Positions 6,539 to 11,755 of a stretch of 11,755 nucleotides of DNA are shown piece by piece (the first letter of the stretch is position 1; each line of letters opens with the position of its first letter). The DNA comes from CAZTVF01 sp964616985 (GTDB taxonomy: Bacteria; Planctomycetota; Phycisphaerae; SM23-33). The position numbers were made by a program, and so were the translations under genes. Where the stretch lies: positions 1-11,755 of the forward strand of contig CAZTVF010000144.1 in NCBI GenBank assembly GCA_964616985.1. Direction: 5' to 3'. Under the pieces are notes generated by a model that was not told the DNA's origin, made no database searches, and worked only from the letters and a program-made list of their open reading frames with translations.

Positions 6539-6949
6539 GTGCAGATTGAACCCTATTTGTACTTTGAAGGCTGCTGTGACGAGGCGATCGAGTTCTACCG
6601 GCGGGCACTCCGTGCGGAACTGGAAACGCTGACGCGCTATGGCGATCCGCCGGGCCCGCCCGCGCCGGCGCCGGCCTACAAGGGCAAGGTGATGCACGCG
6701 AGCCTTAAAATCGGCCGCTCCAGCGTGTGCGTTTCCGACGGGCAATGCTCGGGCAAGCGGTCGTTCGACGGCTTCTCTCTGTCGGCCATCTTCGACGACG
6801 TTGCCGCCACCGAACGTGCCTTCAACGCCTTGGCCGAGGGTGGCGAGGTTGTCCAGCCGCTGGCCAAGACGTTCTTCTCGCCGCTGTTCGGCATGGTCGC
6901 CGACCGTTTCGGCGTCCTCTGGATCATCTATGCCGGCGATTCGAAATAG
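6539..6949 (+). CDS. PhnB-like VOC (glyoxalase/bleomycin-resistance fold) protein
   Basis: The 136-residue product matches the PhnB/YjdN branch of the vicinal-oxygen-chelate superfamily. Its features in order are PYLYFEGCCDEAIEFYRRAL at the N-terminus, a SDGQCSGKRSFDGFSLS segment in the middle, and KTFFSPLFGMVADRFGVLWII near the end. These correspond to the E. coli order Y-L-F-G...A-I-Y...S-G...G-F...F-G-D-F-G-V-W. Despite the database name demethylubiquinone methyltransferase sometimes given to this group, the fold is VOC and the reaction is not established. It is cytoplasmic. The GTG start at 6539 is chosen by the overlapping ribosome-binding site. It lies between the PPC and esterase genes in the same operon, with no obvious functional link. 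Confidence 0.87.
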   Translation: MQIEPYLYFEGCCDEAIEFYRRALRAELETLTRYGDPPGPPAPAPAYKGKVMHASLKIGRSSVCVSDGQCSGKRSFDGFSLSAIFDDVAATERAFNALAEGGEVVQPLAKTFFSPLFGMVADRFGVLWIIYAGDSK

Positions 6950-6979
6950 CGAGAAACAAGAGTTCACTTTGGAGTATCC

Positions 6980-7993
6980 ATGAGCGAGATCCGCTGGTAC
7001 GACATCCAGGATTGGGGCGTCGAGGGCAAGGGCTGGGCGGACACGGCCTGCCCGTACGATCGTCTGCCGTCTCGCGCGGAGAAACTCGTGCCCCCGGCAG
7101 TGTGGGACCTGAGCCGCTCGGCCATCGGCATGTGCGCGGTGTTCGAGACGGACGCCACCGCCATCCACGCCCGCTGGCAGCTGCGTTCGACGCAGATGGG
7201 CGAGCCGAATTTCGGCGTCGCCGGCTTCAGCGGGCTGGACCTCTACGGCGACGACGCCGGCACGTGGCGCTGGGCCGCCGCCGGTCACCAGGTAAAGGAC
7301 CAGCGGCCGGAGTTCTGCCTCATCGACGGCATGGGCGGGGGCCTGCGGAAGTTCCTGGTCTACCTGCCGCTCCGCAACCCGGTGGACAAGGTCGAGATCG
7401 GCGTGGCGGCGACGGCCTGCTTCACGCCCGTCGCGCCGCGCAAGCAGCGGCCGATCGTCTTCTACGGCACGTCGATCGTCCACGGGGCGTATGCCTCGCA
7501 TGCCGGAATGGTTCACCCGGCAATTCTGGGCCGGCGGCTGGGCAGGCCGGTCATCAACCTGGGCTTCTCCGGCAGCGCCAAGATGGAGCCCGCCCTGGCC
7601 GACCTGCTGGCCGAGCTGGACGCGGCTGCGTATGTGATCGACGCGCTGCCGAACATGGACCGCCCGCTGGTGAAGGAACGCGCGGAGGATTTTACCCGCT
7701 CGCTGTGCCGGGCCCGCCCCGGCGTGCCAGTGGTGCTGGTGGAAGACCGCCCGCTGACGAACCTGTGGATCAAGCCCGGCGGCCTCGCTTACCAGGAGGA
7801 GAAGTGGCGCGAGTTCCGCGCGATCTTCGAGAAGCTCCGCGGCGAGGGCCTGTCGCAGTTGTCGTACGTCCAGGGGCGTCACCTTTTCGGCGACGACAAC
7901 GAGGCCTCCTTTGACTCCGTCCACCCCACCGATGTGGGCTACCTCCGCCAGGCCGACGTCCTGGAGCCCGTGCTGCGGGCCTTGCTCGTCTAA
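6980..7993 (+). CDS. GxDLY-SGNH two-domain hydrolase (probable carbohydrate esterase)
   Basis: This 337-residue protein pairs an N-terminal GxDLY domain (motif GLDLYGDD near 86-93) with a C-terminal SGNH/GDSL hydrolase domain of the Lipase_GDSL_3 type. The catalytic elements are all present: nucleophile S165 in GTSIVHGA, the NLGFSG block (G195, G198), N225 in DALPNM, and the D312-SV-H315 pair in DSVHPTD. Members of this group are generally taken to remove acyl groups from carbohydrates, though specificity is rarely known. No signal peptide is present; the coding sequence begins MSEIRWYDIQDWG, so the enzyme should be cytoplasmic. GGAG lies 6 nt before the ATG. It follows the VOC gene by 30 nt and precedes the sulfatase by 13 nt, which points to a shared substrate with the sulfatase. 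Confidence 0.9.
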   Translation: MSEIRWYDIQDWGVEGKGWADTACPYDRLPSRAEKLVPPAVWDLSRSAIGMCAVFETDATAIHARWQLRSTQMGEPNFGVAGFSGLDLYGDDAGTWRWAAAGHQVKDQRPEFCLIDGMGGGLRKFLVYLPLRNPVDKVEIGVAATACFTPVAPRKQRPIVFYGTSIVHGAYASHAGMVHPAILGRRLGRPVINLGFSGSAKMEPALADLLAELDAAAYVIDALPNMDRPLVKERAEDFTRSLCRARPGVPVVLVEDRPLTNLWIKPGGLAYQEEKWREFRAIFEKLRGEGLSQLSYVQGRHLFGDDNEASFDSVHPTDVGYLRQADVLEPVLRALLV

Positions 7994-8006
7994 TGGAGAT
8001 TGATGA

Positions 8007-9362
8007 ATGTCATCGAAGCGACGGCTGAACATCCTGTATATCCACTCGCACGACACCGGCCGCTACGTGCAGCCGTACGGCTTCGCCGTGCCCACGCCGA
8101 ACCTGCAGCGGCTGGCCGAGGGCGGCGTGCTCTTCCGCCAGGCCTTCTGCGCCAACCCCACGTGCTCGGCCAGCCGGGCATCGATGCTCATGGGCACCTG
8201 GCCGCATGTCAACGGCATGATGGGCCTGGTGAACCGCGGCTGCGAGTTGCCGACCGAGCACTACCGCTGGCACCTGGCGAACTACCTTTCGGGGCAGGGC
8301 TACGAGACGGTGATCTCCGGCTTTCAGCACGAGGTCTCGCGCGAGCGGCAGGAGTTGCTGGGCTACCAGACGTTCATCGATATGACCCCCATCGGCGGCA
8401 TGGACAACAACGACATGGTCGCGAAGCGCGCCGCCCAGTACCTGCGGCAGCGGCCGACGGGCGAGAAGCCCTTCCTGCTGACGGTGGGTTTCGGCCTGAC
8501 GCACCGCGTCGGCCGCGCGCAATGGCACAACGGCAACGAGCCCCTGGGCGACGGGCGATACACGCGCCCGCCCTTGCCGCTGCCGGATACGCCGGCGACG
8601 CGGCAGGATTTCGCCGACTTCACCGTCGCTGCCGGCCGCCTGGACCGCTGCATGGGCGAGGTGTTTGACGCACTCGAAGAGACGGGCCTTGCCGGGGACA
8701 CGCTGGTGATCTGCACCACCGACCACGGCGTGGCGTTCCCGTTCAACAAGTGCAACCTGACGGATCACGGCCTGGGCGTCATGCTGATGATGCGCGGGCC
8801 GGGCGGCTTTGCCGGCGGCAAGGTGGTCGATGGCATGGCCAGCCATCTCGATGTGTTCCCCACGATCTGCGAGGCAGCGGGCCTGCCTCCGCCGCCGTGG
8901 CTGCAGGGAACGTCGCTGCTGCCGATGGTGGACGGCCGGGCCGAGTCGGTGCGCGACGAGGTCTTCGCCGAACTCAACTACCATGCCTGCTACGAGCCCC
9001 TGCGGGCCGTGCGCACGAGCCGCTACAAGTACATCCGCCGCTTCGAGGTGCGGAGCAGGCCCATCCTGGCCAACTACGACGACAGTGTGAGCAAGAGCTT
9101 CCTGCTCGACCACGGCTGGGCCGAGCGGCCGCAGCAGTCGGAGTATCTGTACGATCTCGTCTTCGACCCCTGCGAGACCTGCAACCTCGCCGCCGACGCC
9201 TCGCACACAGCCACGCTGGCCGACATGCGCAGCCGCCTCGATCGCTGGATGCACCAGACTAACGACCCGCTGCTCACCGGCCGCGTCAAACCCTGGCCCG
9301 GCATGGTGGTCAACGACATCGACAGCGGATCGCCGCAGGGGCGGACGTTCCCGGCGGAGTGA
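8007..9362 (+). CDS. S1-family sulfatase lacking a signal peptide
   Basis: Type I sulfatases hydrolyse sulfate esters or sulfamates using a formylglycine made from an active-site Cys or Ser. This 451-residue protein begins directly with the core strand (RLNILYIHSHD, D16 a likely metal ligand). It has the maturation motif C53-S-A-S-R57 followed by ASMLMG, and the second metal pair D239-H240 in TTDHGV. The C-terminal subdomain contains the usual YLYDLVFDPCETCNLA segment. Alanine replaces the more common proline in CxPxR. It resembles the N-sulfoglucosamine sulfohydrolase-like branch, but substrate cannot be set from sequence by eye. Without an export signal it should stay in the cytoplasm, which is unusual for this family. 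No maturase gene is in the window. GGAG lies 8 nt before the ATG. It is the last gene before the terminator. Confidence 0.92.
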   Translation: MSSKRRLNILYIHSHDTGRYVQPYGFAVPTPNLQRLAEGGVLFRQAFCANPTCSASRASMLMGTWPHVNGMMGLVNRGCELPTEHYRWHLANYLSGQGYETVISGFQHEVSRERQELLGYQTFIDMTPIGGMDNNDMVAKRAAQYLRQRPTGEKPFLLTVGFGLTHRVGRAQWHNGNEPLGDGRYTRPPLPLPDTPATRQDFADFTVAAGRLDRCMGEVFDALEETGLAGDTLVICTTDHGVAFPFNKCNLTDHGLGVMLMMRGPGGFAGGKVVDGMASHLDVFPTICEAAGLPPPPWLQGTSLLPMVDGRAESVRDEVFAELNYHACYEPLRAVRTSRYKYIRRFEVRSRPILANYDDSVSKSFLLDHGWAERPQQSEYLYDLVFDPCETCNLAADASHTATLADMRSRLDRWMHQTNDPLLTGRVKPWPGMVVNDIDSGSPQGRTFPAE

Positions 9363-9383
9363 CGTTGCCCACGCCACGAAACA

Positions 9384-9413
9384 AAAGCCCCGGCACGGCA
9401 GTGCCGGGGCTTT
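9384..9413. terminator. Bidirectional intrinsic terminator
   Basis: A perfect 13-bp stem (arms 9384-9396 and 9401-9413) closes the 4-nt loop GGCA. TTTCT ends the plus-strand side, and TTTTGTTT follows on the minus strand. It sits between the sulfatase and the convergent glycosidase, so it can stop both transcripts. Confidence 0.9.
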
Positions 9414-9467
9414 CTGGTATCGCGGTACTCTGGGATCGCGCGGGACGTCAGTCGCGCCGCGTTCCCG

Positions 9468-11519
9468 TTACGCCTTCAGCTCGTACAGCTTGCTCGAGCG
9501 GGGGGGCAGCAGGAGGGCGACGTTGCCGCCTTCGAGCACAACCTTCTCATCCGTCCAGAAGTCGCGGACGGTGACGGTGCCCTTGAGGCCCAGTTGAGCG
9601 GCCGTGTAGCCCGTGTACTGCGGCTTGTCCGTCCAGTTGAACACGGCGATGTGCTTGGCGACGCCTCGCTTGGCGGTCACGCTGCCGGCGGGGTAGTCCA
9701 CGTACAGCGCCTTGGGCAGCGGGATGCCCGTATACGCGTCGTCGTCGGGGCTGTGGACCACGTGGCCGCGGTCCATGTTCTCCATCACGCGGTTGAGCAG
9801 GGCGATTTTGTCGGCCGGCAGTTCCTCCAGGCGGCCATCGATCTCCAGGCTGCCCATGGTGATGAACGTGTACGCCAGGCGGTGGAGGTTCTCGTCGTCG
9901 GAGAGCTTGGGGTTCCACCCGAAGCCGTCGATGTTCAGCAGGCAGGTCTTGTTGCCGGGGATCGACAGCAGCGGCTGGTTCCAGATGGACGAGGTGACGT
10001 GCTCGTGCCACGCGCAGGCCCCGACGTCGATGGAGCAGCGATACGTGCTCGCGCCCTTGCCCAGGAACGGGTTGCCCATGGACACGGCCACGCAGGTCAT
10101 CAAGAAGCCGTCCTTGGGCAGGTAGGAGCGGATGGTCGTCAGCAGCCAGTCGCGCCACTGCACCGGCGTGCCGGTGGCGAAGCGGATGGCCTCGGACTCC
10201 ACGCTCTGGGCCCAGAAGTCCATCTTCATCGCCTCGTAGCCCCATTCCTTGAACAGGATGGTGAAGACCTTGTGCAGGTACTGCTGCACGGGGGCCAGCG
10301 AGTAGTCGAAATAGCCCGAATTGCCGATGCGGTAGACGTTGCCCGAGGCATCCTTCGCCAGCCACTCGGGGTGCTCCAGGGCCAGCTTGGAGTGCAGCGC
10401 CACCGAGGGCGTCCACCAGATGGCCGGCGTCAGGCCGGCGTCGCGGATCTTGTCGGCCATGACCTTGAGGCCGTTGGGGAAGCGTTCCGCATCGTGCCAC
10501 TGACCCTCGGGCAGATAGAAGTTCGCGCACGAGGGGCACATGACGGCGTCGCGGCTCTGCCAGCCGCCATCGATGAGAAAGTGCTTCACGCCGGGCATGT
10601 TCTTGCCGATGAAGCGGGCGGTCTTGAGCAGCTTTTCCTCGGAGATGTCGTGAAACACGCCGTAGTTCCACGAGCAGTAGAACGCCTTGCTCAGCATGAT
10701 GTTGTCCGCCGTCGGCAGGGCGTTCTCCGCGCACACGGCCTCGAAGTATTCCTTCCAGCAGTCCTGCGGGTGCGTGTTCTGGAGGATCTGGTAGTAGATG
10801 GGCTCGAGGTCCAGAGTGGCCCCGGCCGCGATCTCGAACCCGCCGTTGACCATCGACCACTGCAATTCGTAGGTGCGGACGGGCTGGCCGGCCCCGGCCG
10901 ACAGCACCCACGTTGCGCGCGTGCGGTCCTGGCGAAGCTGGCCCTCCAGAAGCAGCTGGCTGTAGGTGTCGTTGGTGAGGATCATCGCGGGCACGGCCAG
11001 GCTTTCCTGGTTGCCGAAGACGGTGTCGCTCTTGGGCAGGCTGCGGACGTAGGGATACTCCGGGCGGCACCAGGGGAACTTCTCGGTGCGGACGTTGTCC
11101 ATGTGGCAGTAGCGGGCGCGCCAGATGTGGTTGTCGCTGAAGACGGGCCCGCCCAGGCCGCCCACGCCGCCGGCCGACGCACTGCGGATCACGTGCGAGA
11201 CCTGCGAGGTGTTGCGGATGCGACGGTCGACGCGGAGGGCGCCGTTGGCCAGCAGGCGGAGGGTGATCGTCTCCTCCAGGCCCGGCGCGCTGTAAGCGCC
11301 GCGCATCTCGATGCGGTCGGCGGTCTCATGGACCTCCGCGCCCTTGAAGAGCTCCGGGCCCGAGTGCGTGTAATACTCAAACCCGCCCTTGCCCGTGCCA
11401 TGGTGCGTGCCCAATGTGAAGCCGACCTGGCTCCAGCCGAGGTTCATCCCGGCCACGGTGTAAGTGAAACGTCCATCGGCAACCGTCACGACGCGCTGCT
11501 GCTTCTCAATCTTGGCCAT
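9468..11519 (-). CDS. Alpha-galactosidase-like glycoside hydrolase (clan GH-D, GH36/melibiase-like)
   Basis: The 683-residue protein has the three-part layout of GH36-type enzymes: an N-terminal beta-sandwich (about 1-255), a (beta/alpha)8 barrel (about 270-590) and a C-terminal beta domain. The barrel shows HFLIDGGWQ (D317, a likely substrate-binding residue), the nucleophile strand AMKMDFW (D434) and the probable acid/base D498 in YRCSIDVG. The 64-residue spacing is usual for the clan. It should act on alpha-galactosides or related sugars by a retaining mechanism, but another clan GH-D specificity is possible. I chose the ATG at 11519 because AGGA lies 7 nt upstream. The open frame continues to a GTG at 11573, but that stretch contains a palindrome and lacks a ribosome-binding site. 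There is no signal peptide, so it is probably cytoplasmic. It converges on the sulfatase operon. Confidence 0.85.
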   Translation of the reverse strand: MAKIEKQQRVVTVADGRFTYTVAGMNLGWSQVGFTLGTHHGTGKGGFEYYTHSGPELFKGAEVHETADRIEMRGAYSAPGLEETITLRLLANGALRVDRRIRNTSQVSHVIRSASAGGVGGLGGPVFSDNHIWRARYCHMDNVRTEKFPWCRPEYPYVRSLPKSDTVFGNQESLAVPAMILTNDTYSQLLLEGQLRQDRTRATWVLSAGAGQPVRTYELQWSMVNGGFEIAAGATLDLEPIYYQILQNTHPQDCWKEYFEAVCAENALPTADNIMLSKAFYCSWNYGVFHDISEEKLLKTARFIGKNMPGVKHFLIDGGWQSRDAVMCPSCANFYLPEGQWHDAERFPNGLKVMADKIRDAGLTPAIWWTPSVALHSKLALEHPEWLAKDASGNVYRIGNSGYFDYSLAPVQQYLHKVFTILFKEWGYEAMKMDFWAQSVESEAIRFATGTPVQWRDWLLTTIRSYLPKDGFLMTCVAVSMGNPFLGKGASTYRCSIDVGACAWHEHVTSSIWNQPLLSIPGNKTCLLNIDGFGWNPKLSDDENLHRLAYTFITMGSLEIDGRLEELPADKIALLNRVMENMDRGHVVHSPDDDAYTGIPLPKALYVDYPAGSVTAKRGVAKHIAVFNWTDKPQYTGYTAAQLGLKGTVTVRDFWTDEKVVLEGGNVALLLPPRSSKLYELKA

Positions 11520-11543
11520 ATTGCTTTCCTGGGCTTTCGCCTG

Positions 11544-11555
11544 CCTGCCGGCAGG
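11544..11555. repeat. Perfect 12-nt palindrome in the glycosidase leader
   Basis: CCTGCCGGCAGG lies 25 nt upstream of the chosen ATG at 11519. It may be an operator or a short dispersed palindrome; the sequence alone does not decide. Confidence 0.4.
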
Positions 11556-11580
11556 GATGTTTGGCATCTCCACTCGTTCA

Positions 11581-11606
11581 CACCGCCCGCCGCCTGCGGC
11601 GGGGTG
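11581..11606. repeat. GC-rich hairpin in the glycosidase leader
   Basis: CCGCCG and CGGCGG pair around the 4-nt loop CCTG, extended by one C-G pair and an outer CAC/GTG after a small bulge. It lies just downstream of the candidate promoter and so would fall around the start of the transcript. Confidence 0.45.
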
Positions 11607-11610
11607 TTTC

Positions 11611-11639
11611 CCTGTACCTTACAAGGGCCGCGACGTCAA
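11611..11639 (-). promoter_or_regulatory. Candidate promoter for the glycosidase gene
   Basis: On the minus strand TTGACG (5 of 6) and TACAGG (3 of 6) are 17 nt apart. The -35 is good and the -10 poor, which would suit an activator-dependent promoter. Initiation near 11604 would give a leader of about 85 nt. Confidence 0.35.
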
Positions 11640-11698
11640 CGGCCAAATCACCCCCGACTCCTGTGGATGGGTGCGTTCGCCTAATGGTTGCTGTCCTC

Positions 11699-11753
11699 CT
11701 GCCTCCGCCCCGGCTTGTCCGGGCGGGGCGACGATTGGCCACTACGGAGGCAG
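11699..11753. repeat. Nested inverted repeat at the right edge
   Basis: Perfect 9-nt outer arms, CTGCCTCCG (11699-11707) and CGGAGGCAG (11745-11753), enclose an inner GC-rich hairpin with loop CTTGT (CGCCCC at 11706-11711 against GGGGCG at 11725-11730, with GG/CC inside). No coding frame here resembles a known protein, and the stretch from 11640 to the edge otherwise shows nothing. Confidence 0.5.
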
Positions 11754-11755
11754 TT

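Noticed and set aside
6727..7914. 395-codon plus-strand open frame across the VOC and esterase genes
   Set aside because: It is a frame-shifted reading of two genes with intact catalytic motifs in other frames.
6524..8056. 510-codon open frame antisense to the VOC and esterase genes
   Set aside because: It crosses two well-supported genes, has no family motif and has the composition of an antisense shadow.
8010..9377. 455-codon open frame antisense to the sulfatase
   Set aside because: It mirrors the sulfatase gene almost end to end and lacks any domain signature.
11520..11573. N-terminal extension of the glycosidase to a GTG at 11573
   Set aside because: It contains a perfect palindrome, has no ribosome-binding site, and is not needed for the domain; the ATG at 11519 has AGGA 7 nt upstream.
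9594..11684. 696-codon open frame on the plus strand antisense to the glycosidase
   Set aside because: The translation is rich in Arg, Gly, Val and His with no recognisable motif, and the opposite strand encodes a clear GH-D enzyme. It is a GC-bias shadow.

Overview
The window reads as chromosomal DNA of a GC-rich bacterium, most likely a member of the Planctomycetota or a close PVC-superphylum relative. This is inferred from gene content: a VIT/VWA protein, a dksA-like gene directly upstream of lspA, a two-domain GxDLY/SGNH esterase, an S1 sulfatase and a clan GH-D glycosidase. No rRNA, tRNA, CRISPR array or insertion sequence is visible. The genes use good Shine-Dalgarno sites, and GTG and TTG starts occur.

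Layout: (1) 1-630, minus strand, the first 210 residues of a lipoprotein metallophosphoesterase that runs off the left edge. (2) 790-3102, plus strand, a secreted VIT + VWA protein with an intact MIDAS site. (3) 3103-3580, a gene-free stretch with several hairpins, including a minus-strand intrinsic-terminator-like element. (4) 3581-4883, minus strand, a dksA-like gene followed 7 nt later by lspA, behind a very good sigma70-type promoter and a leader hairpin. (5) 5052-9362, plus strand, five closely spaced genes: membrane-anchored HCX5R phosphatase with an Ig-like tail, PPC/DUF296 protein, PhnB-like VOC protein, GxDLY/SGNH hydrolase, and a sulfatase without a signal peptide. (6) A 13-bp-stem bidirectional terminator at 9384-9413. 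(7) 9468-11519, minus strand, an alpha-galactosidase-like clan GH-D glycosidase, convergent with the operon. (8) 11520-11755, leader DNA with three palindromic elements and a candidate promoter.

How the genes may fit together: the esterase, sulfatase and GH-D enzyme are the sort of set used to strip acyl and sulfate groups from, and then cleave, a galactose-containing glycan. None of the three carries an export signal, so the work would be intracellular. The metallophosphoesterase is predicted to be a lipoprotein, and lspA encodes the signal peptidase that would process it. No new defence system or mobile element is evident. The better leads are the degenerate DksA-like protein, the signal-less sulfatase with a CxAxR site, the structured gene-free region, and the palindromes at the right edge.
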